Notes: generated by a model not told the origin, from the letters alone. 64,000 nucleotides of DNA from Rhipicephalus microplus (GCF_043290135.1 NC_134701.1:5858001-5922000); one strand, 5' to 3'; counted from the stretch's first letter, positions 10,848-24,600 are shown. A program made the numbers and translations.

Positions 10848-10855
10848 TTTTTTTT
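10848..10855 (+). terminator. Pol III oligo-T terminator (representative unit)
   Basis: A run of eight T begins 9 bases after the tRNA-like segment. Four or more T on the coding strand is the eukaryotic Pol III stop signal. Nearly every unit has an equivalent tract (T6-T9, interrupted as T7-A-T4 in many right-domain units), so a transcript from each unit would be about 85-100 bases long. Confidence 0.72.
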
Positions 10856-10940
10856 CTTTGCGCTGAAAGCTTTGAAGATATGTTCTGATGGTGGTGAGAG
10901 TAGAGCAGCACTGTCTCCATGGCGCAATGGGCTAGCACGA

Positions 10941-13526
10941 TCGGCTGTTAACCGAAAGGTTGGAGTTTCGAGCCTTCCCGGGAGTGGTGTGTTGCTTTTT
11001 TCTTTGCGCTGATAGCTTTGAAGACATGTTCTGATGGTGGTGAGAGTGGTGCATGACTGTCTCCGTGGCGCAGTTAGCTAGCGCGATCGGCTGTTAACCG
11101 AAAGGTTGGAGGTTCGAGCCATCCCGGTGGTGGTGCGGCGCTTTTTTTTCTTTGGGCTGATAGCTTTGAAGATATGTTCTGATGGTGGTGAGAGTTGAGC
11201 AGGACTGTCTCCGTGGCGCAATTGGCTAGCGCGATTGGTTGTTAACCGAAAGGTTGGAGGTTCGAGCCCACCCGGTGGTGGTGCGGTGCTTTTTTTTCTT
11301 TGGGCTGATAGCTTTGAAGATATGTTCTGATGGTAATGAGAGAGTGGAGCAGGACTGTCTCCTTGGCGCAATTGCCTAAACCGAAAGGTCGGAGGTTCGA
11401 GCCCACCCGGTGGTGGTGCGGCGCTTTTTTTTCTTTGGGCTGATAGCTTTGAAGATACGTGCTGATGGTGGTGAGAGTGGAGCAGGACTGTCTCCGTGGT
11501 GCGATTGGCTAGCGCGATCGGCTGTTAACCGAAAGGTTGGAGCTTCGAGCCCACCCGGTGGTGGTGCGGCGCTTTTTTTTCTTTGCGCTGATAGCTTTGA
11601 AGATATGTTCTGATGTTGGTGAGAGTGGAGCAAGACTGTCTCCGTGGCGCAATAGGCTAGCGCGATCGCCTGTTAACCGAAAGGTTGGAGTTTCGAGCCC
11701 TCCCGGGAGTGGTGTGTTGCTTTTTTCTTTGCGCTGATAGCTTTGAAGATACCTTCTGATGGTGGTGAGAGTGGTGCACGACTGTCTCCGTGGCGCAGTT
11801 CGCTAGCGTGATCGGCTGTTACACGAAAGGTTGGGGGTTCGAGCCATCCCGGTGGTGGTGCGGCGCTTTTTTTTCTTTGGGCTGATAGCTTTGAAGATAT
11901 GTTCTGATGGTGGTGAGAGTTGAGCAGGACTGTCTCCGTGGCGCAATTGGCTAGCGTGATCGGCTGTTAACCGAAAAGTTGGAGGTTCGAGCCCACCCGG
12001 TGGTGGTGCGGTGCTTTTTTTTCTTTGGGATGATAGCTTTGAAGATATGTTCTGATGGTTGTGAGAGTGGAGCAGGACTGTCTCCGTGGCGCAATTGGCT
12101 AGCGCGATCGGCTGTTAACCGAAAGGTCGGAGTTTCGAGCCCACCCAGTGGTGGTGCGGCGCTTTTTTTTCTTTGGGCTGATAGCTTTGAAGATATGTTC
12201 TGTTGGTGGTGAGAGTAGAGCAGCACTGTCTCCGTGGCGCAATGGGCTAGCACGATCGGCTGTTAACCGAAAGGTTGGAGTTTCGAGTCTTCCCGGGAAT
12301 GGTGTGTTGCTTCTTTCTTTGCGCTGATAGCTTTGAAGGTATGTTCTGATGGTGGTGAGAGTGGTGCACGACTGTCTCTGTGGCGCAGTTCGCTAGCGCG
12401 ATCGGGTGTTAAACGAAAGGTTGGAGGTTCGAGCCATCCCGGTGGTGGTGCGGCGCTTTTTTTTTCTTTGGGCTGATAGCTTTGAAGATATGTTTTGATG
12501 GTGGTGAGAGTTGAGCAGGACTGTCTCCGTGGCGCAATTGGCTAGCGCGATTGGCTGTTAACCAAAAGGTTGGAGGTTCGAGCCCACCCGGTGGTGGTGC
12601 GGTGCTTTTTTCTTTGGGCTGATAGCTTTGAAGATATGTTCTGATGGTAATGAGAGTGGAGCAGGACTGTCTCCGTGGCTAAATTGCCTAAACCGAAAGG
12701 TCGGAGGTTCGAGCTCACCCGGTGGTGGTGCGGTGCTCTTTTTTCTTTGCGCTGATAGCTTTGAAGATATGTTCTGATGTTGGTGAGAGTGGAGCAAGAC
12801 TGTCTCCGTGGCGCAATAGGCTAGCGCGATCGCCTGTTAACCGAAACGTTGGAGTTTCGAGCCCTCCCGGGAGTGGTGTGTTGCTTTTTTCTTTGCGCTG
12901 ATAGCTTTGAAGATATGTCCTGATGAAGGTGAGAGTGGAGCAGGACTGTCTCCGTGGCGCAATTGGCTAGCGCGATCGGCTGTTAACCGAAAGGTTGGAG
13001 TTTCGAGCCCTCCCGGGAGAGGTGTGTTGCTTTTTTCTTTGCGCTGATAGCTTTGAAGATATGTTCTGATGGTGATGAGAGTGGAGCAGGACTGTCTCCG
13101 TGGCGCAATTGGCTAGCGCGATCGGCTGCTAACTGAAAGTTTGGAGGTTCAAGCCCACCCGGTGGTGGTGCGGCGCTCTTTTTTCTGTGGGCTGATAGCT
13201 TTGAACATATGTTCTGATGGTGGTGAGAGTGGAGCAGGACTGTCTCCGTGGTGCTATTGGCTAGCGTGATCGGCCGTAAACCGAAAAGTTGGAGGTTCGA
13301 GCCCACCCGGTGGTAATGCGGCGTTTTTTTTTCTTTGGGCTGATAGCTTTGAAGATATGTTCTGATGGCGGTGAGAGTGGAGCAGGACTGTCTCCGTGGC
13401 GCAATTGGCTTGCGCGATCGGCTGTTAACCGAAAGGTTGGAGGTTCGAGCCCACCCGGTGGTGGTGCGGCGCTTTTTTTTCTTTGCGCTGAAAGCTTTGA
13501 AGATATGTTCTGATGGTGGTGAGAGT
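10941..13526 (+). repeat. Segmental duplication, copy 1 (partner about 16508-19090)
   Basis: About 2.6 kb matches a segment about 5565 bp downstream, with the offset 5567 at the left because of a 2-base insertion (GAGAGAGTGG at 11339). Shared private markers include CTGTTACACG, TCTCTGTGGCGCAG, CGATCGGGTGTTAAACG, GGCTAAATTGCC and CTGCTAACTG. Divergence begins where CAATGGGCTAGCACG faces CAATGGGTAGCGCG on the left and GAGTGGAGCAGGAATG faces GAGTAGAGCAGCACTG on the right. Confidence 0.8.
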
Positions 13527-16507
13527 GGAGCAGGAATGTCTCCGTGGCGCAATTGGCTAGCGCAATCGGCTGTTAACCGAAAGGTTGGAGGTTCGAGCCC
13601 ACCCGGTGGTGGTGCGGCGCTTTTTTTCTTTGCGCTGATAGCTTTGAAGATATGTTCTGATGGTGGTGAGAGTAGAGCAGGACTGTCTCCGTGGCGCAAT
13701 TGGCTAGCGTGATCGGCTGTTAACCAAAAGGTCGGAGGTTCGAGCCCACCCGGTGGTGGAGCGGCGCTTTTTTTCTTTGCGCTGAAAGCTTTGAAGATAT
13801 GTTCTGATGGTGGTGAGAGTGGAGCAGGAATGTCTCCGTGGCGCAATTGGCTAGCGCGATCGGCTGTTAACCGAAAGGTTGGAGTTTCGAGCCTTCCCGG
13901 GAATGGTGTGTTGCTTCTTTCTTTGCGCTCATAGCTTTGAAGGTATGTTCTGATGGTGGTGAGAGTGGTGCATGACTGTCTCCGTGGCGCAGTTCGCTAG
14001 CGCGATCGGCTGTTAACCGAAAGGTTGGAGGTTCGAGCCATCCCGGTGGTGGTGCGGCGCTTTTTTTTCTTTGGGCTGATAGCTTTGAAGATATGTTCTG
14101 ATGGTGGTGAGAGTAGAGCAGCACTGTCTCCGTGGCGCAATGGGTAGCGCGATCGGCTGTTAACCGAAAGGTTGGAGTTTCGAGCCTTCCCGGGAGTGGT
14201 GTGTTGCTTTTTTCTTTGCGCTGATAGCTTTGAAGACATGTTCTGATGGTGGTGAGAGTGGTGCATGACTGTCTCCGTGGCGCAGTTAGCTAGCGCGATC
14301 GGCTGTTAACCGAAAGGTTGGAGGTTCGAGCCATCCCGGTGGTGGTGCGGCGCTTTTTTTTCTTTGGGCTGATAGCTTTGAAGATATGTTCTGATGGTGG
14401 TGAGAGTTGAGCAGGACTGTCTCCGTGGCGCAATTGGCTAGCGCGATTGGTTGTTAACCGAAAGGTTGGAGGTTCGAGCCCACCCGGTGGTGGTGCGGTG
14501 CTTTTTTTTCTTTGGGCTGATAGCTTTGAAGATACGTGCTGATGGTGGTGAGAGTGGAGCAGGACTGTCTCCGTGGTGCGATTGGCTAGCGCGATCGGCT
14601 GTTAACCGAAAGGTTGGAGCTTCGAGCCCACCCGGTGGTGGTGCGGCGCTTTTTTTTCTTTGCGCTGATAGCTTTGAAGATATGTTCTGATGTTGGTGAG
14701 AGTGGAGCAAGACTGTCTCCGTGGCGCAATAGGCTAGCGCGATCGCCTGTTAACCGAAAGGTTGGAGTTTCGAGCCCTCCCGGGAGTGGTGTGTTGCTTT
14801 TTTCTTTGCGCTGATAGCTTTGAAGATACCTTCTGATGGTGGTGAGAGTGGTGCACGACTGTCTCCGTGGCGCAGTTCGCTAGCGTGATCGGCTGTTACA
14901 CGAAAGGTTGGGGGTTCGAGCCATCCCGGTGGTGGTGCGGCGCTTTTTTTTCTTTGGGCTGATAGCTTTGAAGATATGTTCTGATGGTGGTGAGAGTTGA
15001 GCAGGACTGTCTCCGTGGCGCAATTGGCTAGCGTGATCGGCTGTTAACCGAAAAGTTGGAGGTTCGAGCCCACCCGGTGGTGGTGCGGTGCTTTTTTTCT
15101 TTGGGATGATAGCTTTGAAGATATGTTCTGATGGTTGTGAGAGTGGAGCAGGACTGTCTCCGTGGCGCAATTGGCTAGCGCGATCGGCTGTTAACCGAAA
15201 GGTCGGAGTTTCGAGCCCACCCAGTGGTGGTGCGGCGCTTTTTTTTCTTTGGGCTGATAGCTTTGAAGATATGTTCTGTTGGTGGTGAGAGTAGAGCAGC
15301 ACTGTCTCCGTGGCGCAATGGGCTAGCACGATCGGCTGTTAACCGAAAGGTTGGAGTTTCGAGTCTTCCCGGGAATGGTGTGTTGCTTCTTTCTTTGCGC
15401 TGATAGCTTTGAAGGTATGATCTGATGGTGGTGAGAGTGGTGCACGACTGTCTCTGTGGCGCAGTTCGCTAGCGCGATCGGGTGTTAAACGAAAGGTTGG
15501 AGGTTCGAGCCATCCCGGTGGTGGTGCGGCGCTTTTTTTTTCTTTGGGCTGATAGCTTTGAAGATATGTTTTGATGGTGGTGAGAGTTGAGCAGGACTGT
15601 CTCCGTGGCGCAATTGGATAGCGCGATTGGCTGTTAACCGAAAGGTTGGAGGTTCGAGCCCACCCGGTGGTGGTGCGGTGCTTTTTTCTTTGGGCTGATA
15701 GCTTTGAAGATTTGTTCTGATGGTAATAAGAGTGGAGCAGGACAGTCTCCGTGGCTAAATTGGCTAGCGCAATCGGCTGTTAACCGAAAGGTTGGAGGTT
15801 CGAGCCCACCCGGTGGTGGTGCGGCGCTTTTTTTCTTTGCGCTGATAGCTTTGAAGATATGTTCTGATGGTGGTGAGAGTAGAGCAGGACTGTCTCCGTG
15901 GCGCAATTGGCTAGCGTGATCGGCTGTTAACCAAAAGGTCGGAGGTTCGAGCCCACCCGGTGGTGGTGCGGCGCTTTTTTTCTTTGCGCTGAAAGCTTTG
16001 AAGATATGTTCTGATGGTGGTGAGAGTGGAGCAGGAATGTCTCCGTGGCGCAATTGGCTAGCGCGATCGGCTGTTAACCGAAAGGTTGGAGGTTCGAGCC
16101 CACCCGGTGGTGGTGCGGCGCTTTTTTTTCTTTGCGCTGAAAGCTTTGAAGATATGTTCTGATGGTGGTGAGAGTAGAGCAGCACTGTCTCCATGGCGCA
16201 ATGGGCTAGCACGATCGGCTGTTAACCGAAAGGTTGGAGTTTCGAGCCTTCCCGGGAATGGTGTGTTGCTTCTTTCTTTGCGCTCATAGCTTTGAAGGTA
16301 TGTTCTGATGGTGGTGAGAGTGGTGCATGACTGTCTCCGTGGCGCAGTTCGCTAGCGCGATCGGCTGTTAACCGAAAGGTTGGAGGTTCGAGCCATCCCG
16401 GTGGTGGTGCGGCGCTTTTTTTTCTTTGGGCTGATAGCTTTGAAGATATGTTCTGATGGTGGTGAGAGTAGAGCAGCACTGTCTCCGTGGCGCAATGGGT
16501 AGCGCGA

Positions 16508-19090
16508 TCGGCTGTTAACCGAAAGGTTGGAGTTTCGAGCCTTCCCGGGAGTGGTGTGTTGCTTTTTTCTTTGCGCTGATAGCTTTGAAGACATGTTCTG
16601 ATGGTGGTGAGAGTGGTGCATGACTGTCTCCGTGGCGCAGTTAGCTAGCGCGATCGGCTGTTAACCGAAAGGTTGGAGGTTCGAGCCATCCCGGTGGTGG
16701 TGCGGCGCTTTTTTTTCTTTGGGCTGATAGCTTTGAAGATATGTTCTGATGGTGGTGAGAGTTGAGCAGGACTGTCTCCGTGGCGCAATTGGCTAGCGCG
16801 ATTGGTTGTTAACCGAAAGGTTGGAGGTTCGAGCCCACCCGGTGGTGGTGCGGTGCTTTTTTTTCTTTGGGCTGATAGCTTTGAAGATATGTTCTGATGG
16901 TAATGAGAGTGGAGCAGGACTGTCTCCTTGGCGCAATTGCCTAAACCGAAAGGTCGGAGGTTCGAGCCCACCCGGTGGTGGTGCGGCGCTTTTTTTTCTT
17001 TGGGCTGATAGCTTTGAAGATACGTGCTGATGGTGGTGAGAGTGGAGCAGGACTGTCTCCGTGGTGCGATTGGCTAGCGCGATCGGCTGTTAACCGAAAG
17101 GTTGGAGCTTCGAGCCCACCCGGTGGTGGTGCGGCGCTTTTTTTTCTTTGCGCTGATAGCTTTGAAGATATGTTCTGATGTTGGTGAGAGTGGAGCAAGA
17201 CAGTCTCCGTGGCGCAATAGGCTAGCGCGATCGCCTGTTAACCGAAAGGTTGGAGTTTCGAGCCCTCCCGGGAGTGGTGTGTTGCTTTTTTCTTTGCGCT
17301 GATAGCTTTGAAGATACCTTCTGATGGTGGTGAGAGTGGTGCACGACTGTCTCCGTGGCGCAGTTCGCTAGCGTGATCGGCTGTTCCACGAAAGGTTGGG
17401 GGTTCGAGCCATCCCGGTGGTGGTGCGGCGCTTTTTTTTCTTTGGGCTGATAGCTTTGAAGATATGTTCTGATGGTGGTGAGAGTTGAGCAGGACTGTCT
17501 CCGTGGCGCAATTGGCTAGCGTGATCGGCTGTTAACCGAAAAGTTGGAGGTTCGAGCCCACCCGGTGGTGGTGCGGTGCTTTTTTTTCTTTGGGATGATA
17601 GCTTTGAAGATATGTTCTGATGGTTGTGAGAGTGGAGCAGGACTGTCTCCGTGGCGCAATTGGCTAGCGCGATCGGCTGTTAACCGAAAGGTCGGAGTTT
17701 CGAGCCCACCCAGTGGTGGTGCGGCGCTTTTTTTTCTTTGGGCTGATAGCTTTGAAGATATGTTCTGTTGGTGGTGAGAGTAGAGAAGCACTGTCTCCGT
17801 GGCGGAATGGGCTAGCACGATCGGCTGTTAACCGAAAGGTTGGAGTTTCGAGTCTTCCCGGGAATGGTGTGTTGCTTCTTTCTTTGCGCTGATAGCTTTG
17901 AAGGTATGTTCTGATGGTGGTGAGAGTGGTGCACGACTGTCTCTGTGGCGCAGTTCGCTAGCGCGATCGGGTGTTAAACGAAAGGTTGGAGGTTCGAGCC
18001 ATCCCGGTGGTGGTGCGGCGCTTTTTTTTTCTTTGGGCTGATAGCTTTGAAGATATGTTTTGATGGTGGTGAGAGTTGAGCAGGACTGTCTCCGTGGCGC
18101 AATTGGCTAGCGCGATTGGCTGTTAACCGAAAGGTTGGAGGTCCGAGCCCACCCGGTGGTGGTGCGGTGCTTTTTTCTTTGGGCTGATAGCTTTGAAGAT
18201 ATGTTCTGATGGTAATGAGAGTGGAGCAGGACTGTCTCCGTGGCTAAATTGCCTAAACCGAAAGGTCGGAGGTTCGAGCTCACCCGGTGGTGGTGCGGTG
18301 CTCTTTTTTCTTTGCGCTGATAGCTTTGAAGATATGTTCTGATGTTGGTGAGAGTGGAGCAAGACTGTCTCCGTGGCGCAATAGGCTAGCGCGATCGCCT
18401 GTTAACCGAAACGTTGGAGTTTCGAGCCCTCCCGGGAGTGGTGTGTTGCTTTTTTCTTCGCGCTGATAGCTTTGAAGATATGTTCTGATGAAGGTGAGAG
18501 TGGAGCAGGACTGTCTCCGTGGCGCAATTGGCTAGCGCGATCGGCTGTTAACCGAAAGGTTGGAGTTTCGAGCCCTCCCGGGAGAGGTGTGTTGCTTTTT
18601 TCTTTGCGCTGATAGCTTTGAAGATATGTTCTGATGGTGATGAGAGTGGAGCAGGACTGTCTCCGTGGCGCAATTCGCTAGCGCGATCGGCTGCTAACTG
18701 AAAGTTTGGAGGTTCGAGCCCACCCGGTGGTGGTGCGGCGCTCTTTTTTCTGTGGGCTGATAGCTTTGAACATATGTTCTGATGGTGGTGAGAGTGGAGC
18801 AGGACTGTCTCCGTGGTGCAATTGGCTAGCGTGATCGGCCGTAAACCGAAAAGTTGGAGGTTCGAGCCCACCCGGTGGTAATGCGGCGTTTTTTTTCTTT
18901 GGGCTGATAGCTTTGAAGATATGTTCTGATGGCGGTGAGAGTGGAGCAGGACTGTCTCCGTGGCGCAATTGGCTTGCGCGATCGGCTGTTAACCGAAAGG
19001 TTGGAGGTTCGAGCCCACCCGGTGGTGGTGCGGCGCTTTTTTTTCTTTGCGCTGAAAGCTTTGAAGATATGTTCTGATGGTGGTGAGAGT
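16508..19090 (+). repeat. Segmental duplication, copy 2 (partner about 10941-13526)
   Basis: Second copy of the 2.6-kb block. Single-base differences from copy 1 include CTGTTCCACG for CTGTTACACG near 17391, GACAGTCTCC near 17199, and GTCCGAGCC for GTTCGAGCC near 18143. The low number of differences over 2.6 kb suggests a recent event relative to the divergence between neighbouring units. Confidence 0.8.
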
Positions 19091-21655
19091 AGAGCAGCAC
19101 TGTCTCCATGGCGCAATGGGCTAGCACGATCGGCTGTTAACCGAAAGGTTGGAGTTTCGAGCCTTCCCGGGAATGGTGTGTTGCTTCTTTCTTTGCGCTG
19201 ATAGCTTTGAAGGTATGTTCTGATGGTGGTGAGAGTGGAGCACGACTGTCTCCGTAGCGCAATTGGCTAGCGCGATCGGCTGTTAACCGAAAGGTTGGAG
19301 TTTCGAGCCCACCCAGTGGTGGTGCGGCGCTTTTTTTTCTTTGGGCTGATAGCTTTGAAGATATGTTCTAATGGTGGTGAGAGTAGAGCAGCACTGTCTC
19401 CGTGGCGCAATGGGCTAGCGCGATCGGCTGTTAACCGAAAGGTTGGAGTTTCGAGCCCTCCCGGGAGTGGTGTGTTGCTTTTTTCTTTGCGCTGATAGCT
19501 TTGAAGATACGTTCTGATGGTGGTGAGAGTGGTGCATGACTGTCTCCGTGGCGCAGTTCGCTAGCGCGATCGGCTGTTAACCGAAAGGTTGGAGGTTTGA
19601 GCCATCCCGGTGGTGGTGCGGCGCTTTTTTTTCTTTGGGCTGATAGCTTTGAAGTTATGTTCTGATGGTAGTGAGAGTTGAGCAGGACTGTCTCCGTGGC
19701 GCAATTGCCTAAACCGAAAGGTCGGAGGTTCGAGCCCACCCGGTGGTGGTGCGGCGCTTTTTTTTCTTTGGGCTGATAGCTTTGAAGATATGTGCTGATG
19801 GTGGTGAGAGTGGAGCAGGACTGTCTCCGTGGCGCAATTGGCTAGCGTGATCGGCTGTTAACCGAAAAGTTGGAGGTTCGAGCCCACCCGGTGGTGGTGC
19901 GGTGCTTTTTTTTCTTTGGGATGATAGCTTTGAAGATATGTTCTGATGGTTGTGAGAATGGAGCAGGACTGTCTCCGTGGCTAAATTGCCTAAACCGAAA
20001 GGTCGGAGGTTCGAGCTCACCCGGTGGTGGTGCGGTGCTCTTTTTTCTTTGCGCTGATAGCTTTGAAGATATGTTCTGATGTTGGTGAGAGTGGAGCAAG
20101 ACTGTCTCCTTGGCGCAATAGGCTAGCGCGATCGCCTGTTAACCGAAACGTTGGAGTTTCGAGCCCTCCCGGGAGTGGTGTGTTGCTTTTTTCTTTGCGC
20201 TGATAGCTTTGAAGATATGTTCTGATGAAGGTGAGAGTGGAGCAGGACTGTCTCCGTGGCGCAATTGGCTAGCGCGATCGGCTGTTAACCGAAAGGTTGG
20301 AGTTTCGAGCCCTCCCGGGAGAGGTGTGTTGCTTTTTTCTTTGCGCTGATAGCTTTGAAGATATGTTCTGATGGTGATGAGAGTGGAGCAGGACTGTCTC
20401 CGTGGCGCAATTGGCTAGCGCGATCGGCTGCTAACTGAAAGTTTGGAGGTTCGAGCCCACCCGGTGGTGGTGCGGCGCTCTGTTTTCTGTGGGCTGATAG
20501 CTTTGAACATATGTTCTGATGGTGGTGAGAGTGGAGCAGGACTGTCTCCGTGGTGCAATTGGCTAGCGTGATCGGCCGTAAACCGAAAAGTTGGAGGTTC
20601 GAGCCCACCCGGTGGTAATGCGGCGTTTTTTTTTCTTTGGGCTGATAGCTTTGAAGATATGTTCTGATGGTGGTGAGAGTGGAGCAGGACTGTCTCCGTG
20701 GCGCAATTGGCTTGCGCGATCGGCTGTTAACCGAAAGGTTGGAGGTTCGAGCCCACCCGGTGGTGGTGCGGCGCTTTTTTTTCTTTGCGCTGAAAGCTTT
20801 GAAGATATGTTCTGATGGTGGTGAGAGTAGAGCAGCACTGTCTCCATGGCGCAATGGGCTAGCACGATCGGCTGTTAACCGAAAGGTTGGAGTTTCGAGC
20901 CTTCCCGGGAATGGTGTGTTGCTTCTTTCTTTGCGCTGATAGCTTTGAAGGTATGTTCTGATGGTGGTGAGAGTGGAGCACGACTGTCTCCGTAGCGCAA
21001 TTGGCTAGCGCGATCGGCTGTTAACCGAAAGGTTGGAGTTTCGAGCCCACCCAGTGGTGGTGCGGCGCTTTTTTTTCTTTGGGCTGATAGCTTTGAAGAT
21101 ATGTTCTAATGGTGGTGAGAGTAGAGCAGCACTGTCTCCGTGGCGCAATGGGCTAGCGCGATCGGCTGTTAACCGAAAGGTTGGAGTTTCGAGCCCTCCC
21201 GGGATTGGTGTGTTGCTTTTTTCTTTGCGCTGATAGCTTTGAAGATACGTTCTGATGGTGGTGAGAGTGGTGCATGACTGTCTCCGTGGCGCAGTTCGCT
21301 AGCGCGATCGGCTGTTAACCGAAAGGTTGGAGGTTCGAGCCATCCCGGTGGTGGTGCGGCGCTTTTTTTTCTTTGGGCTGATAGCTTTGAAGTTATGTTC
21401 TGATGGTAGTGAGAGTTGAGCAGGACTGTCTCCGTGGCGCAATTGCCTAAACCGAAAGGTCGGAGGTTCGAGCCCACCCGGTGGTGGTGCGGCGCTTTTT
21501 TTTCTTTGGGCTGATAGCTTTGAAGATATGTGCTGATGGTGGTGAGAGTGGAGCAGGACTGTCTCCGTGGCGCAATTGGCTAGCGTGATCGGCTGTTAAC
21601 CGAAAAGTTGGAGGTTCGAGCCCACCCGGTGGTGGTGCGGTGCTTTTTTTTCTTT
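18240..21655 (+). repeat. Tandem segmental duplication, about 1738-bp offset
   Basis: The segment from about 18240 to 19917 recurs from about 19977 to 21655. It carries the GGCTAAATTGCC unit, the CTGCTAACTG (GCT) unit, the CCGTAAACC unit, the ALKALKI-type spacer GCTGAAAGC, and the GAAGTTATG spacer. It ends where GGGATGATAG in one copy faces GGGCTGATAG in the other. It shares its left part with the 5565-bp duplication, so these blocks were copied at least twice. Confidence 0.78.
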
Positions 21656-24600
21656 GGGCTGATAGCTTTGAAGATATGTTCTGTTGGTGGTGAGAGTAGA
21701 GCAGCACTGTCTCCGTGGCGCAATGGGCTAGTACGATCGTCTGTTAACCGAAAGGTTGGAGTTTCGAGTCTTCCCGGGAATGGTGTGTTGCTTCTCTCTT
21801 TGCGCTGATAGCTTTGAAGGTATGTTCTGATGGTGGTGAGAGTGGTGCACGACTGTCTCCGTGGCGCAGTTCGCTAGCGCGATCGGGTGTTAAACGAAAG
21901 GTTGGAGGTTCGAGCCATCCCGGTGGTGGTGCGGCGCTTTTTTTTCTTTGGGCTTATAGCTTTGTAGATATGTTCTGATGGTGGTGAGAGTTGAGCAGGA
22001 CTGTCTCCGTGGCGCAATTGCCTAGCGCGATTGGCTGTTAACAGAAAGGTTTGAGGTTCGAGCCCACCCGGTGGTGGTGCGGTGCTTTTTTTTCTTTGGG
22101 CTGATAGCTTTGAAGATATGTTCTGATGGTAATGAGAGTGGAGCAGGACTGTCTCCGTGGCTCAATTGCCTAAACCGAAAGGTCGGAGGTTCGAGCCCAC
22201 CCGGTGGTTGTGCGGTGCTTTTTTTTTCTTTGGGCTGATAGCTTTGAAGATATGTTCTGATGTTGGTGAGAGTGGAGCAAGACTGTCTCCGTGGCGCAAT
22301 AGGCTAGCGCGATCGCCTGTTAACCGAAACGTTGGAGTTTCGAGCCCTCCCGGGAGTGGTGTGTTGCTTTTTTCTTTGCGCTGATAGCTTTGAAGATGTG
22401 TTCTGATGAAGGTGAGAGTGGAGCAGGACTGTCTCCGTGGCGCAATTGGCTAGCGCGATCGGCTGTTAACCGAAAGGTTGGAGTTTCGAGCCCTCCCGGG
22501 AGAGGTGTGTTGCTTTTTTCTTTGCGCTGATAGCTTTGAAGATATGTTCTGATGGTGGTGAGAGTGGAGCAGGACTGTCTCCGTGGCGCAATTGGCTAGC
22601 GCGATCGGCTGCTAACCGAAAGTTTGGAGGTTCGAGCCCACCCGGTGGTGGTGCGGCGCTCTTTTTTCTGTGGGCTGATAGCTTTGAACATATGTTCTGA
22701 TGGTGGTGAGAGTGGAGCAGGACTGTCTCCGTGGTGCAATTGGCTAGCGTGATCGGCCGTAAACCGAAAAGTTGGAGGTTCGAGCCCACCCGGTGGTAAT
22801 GCGGCGTTTTTTTTCTTTGGGCTGATAGCTTTGAAGATATGTTCTGATGGTGGTGAGAGTAGAGCAGCACTGTCTCCATGGCGCAATGGGCTAGCACGAT
22901 CGGCTGTTAACCGAAAGGTTGGAGTTTCGAGCCTTCCCGGGAATGGTGTGTTGCTTCTTTCTTTGCGCTGATAGCTTTGAAGGTATGTTCTGATGGTGGT
23001 GAGAGTGGAGCACGACTGTCTCCGTAGCGCAATTGGCTAGCGCGATCGGCTGTTAACCGAAAGGTTGGAGTTTCGAGCCCACCCAGTGGTGGTGCGGCGC
23101 TTTTTTTTCTTTGGGCTGATAGCTTTGAAGATATGTTCTAATGGTGGTGAGAGTAGAGCAGCACTGTCTCCGTGGCGCAATGGGCTAGCGCGATCGGCTG
23201 TTAACCGAAAGGTTGGAGTTTCGAGCCCTCCCGGGAGTGGTGTGTTGCTTTTTTCTTTGCGCTGATCGCTTTGAAGATACGTTCTGATAGTGGTGAGAGT
23301 GGTGCATGACTGTCTCCGTGGCGCAGTTCGCTAGCGCGATCGGCTGTTAACCGAAAGGTTGGAGGTTCGAGCCATCCCGGTGGTGGTGCGGCGCTTTTTT
23401 TTCTTTGGGCTGATAGCTTTGAAGATATGTTCTGATGGTAGTGAGAGTTGAGCAGGACTGTCTCCGTGGCGCAATTGGCTAGCGCGATTGGCTGTTAACC
23501 GAAAGGTTGGAGGTTCGAGCCCACCCGGTGGTGGTGCGGTGCTTTTTTTCTTTGGGCTGATAGCTTTGAAGATATGTTCTGATGGTAATGAGAGTGGAGC
23601 AGGACTGTCTCCGTGGCGCAATTGCCTAAACCGAAAGGTCGGAGGTTCGAGCCCACCCGGTGGTGGTGCGGCGCTTTTTTTTCTTTGGGCTGATAGCTTT
23701 GAAGATATGTGCTGATGGTGGTGAGAGTGGAGCAGGACTGTCTCCGTGGTGCGATTGGCTAGCGCGATCGGCTGTTAACCGAAAGGTTGGAGCTTCGAGC
23801 CCACCCGGTGGTGGTGCGGCGCTATTTTTTCTTTGCGCTGATAGCTTTGAAGATATGTTCTGATGTTGGTGAGAGTGGAGCAAGACTGTCTCCGTGGCGC
23901 AATAGGCTAGCGCGATCGCCTGTTAACCGAAAGATTGGAGTTTCGAGCCCTCCCGGGAGTGGTGTGTTGCTTTTTTCTTTGCGCTGATAGCTTTGAAGAT
24001 ACCTTCTGATGGTGGTGAGAGTTGAGCAGGACTGTCTCCGGGGCGCAATTGGCTAGCGTGATCAGCTGTTAACCGAAAAGTTGGAGGTTCGAGCCCACCC
24101 GGTGGTGGTGCGGTGCTTTTTTTTCTTTGGGATGATAGCTTTGAAGATATGTTCTGATGGTTTTGAGAGTGGAGCAGGACTGTCTCCGTGGCGCAATTAG
24201 CTAGCGCGATCGGCTGTTAACCGAAAGGTCGGAGTTGCGAGCCCACCCGGGAGTGGTGTGTTGCTTTTTTCTTTGCGCTGATAGCTTTGAAGATACCTTC
24301 TGATGGTGGTGAGAGTGGTGCACGACTGTCTCCGTGGCGCAGTTCGCTAGCGTGATCGGCTGTTACACGAAAGGTTGGAGGTTCGAGCCATCCCGGTGGT
24401 GGTGTGGCGCTTTTTTTTCTTTGGGCTGATAGCTTTGAAGATATGTTCTGATGGTGGTGAGAGTTGAGCAGGACTGTCTCCGTGGCGCAATTGGCTAGCG
24501 CGATTGGCTGTTAACCGAAAGGTTGGAGGTTCGAGCCCACCCGGTGGTGGTGCGGTGCTTTTTTTTCTTTGGGCTGATAGCTTTGAAGATATGTTCTGAT

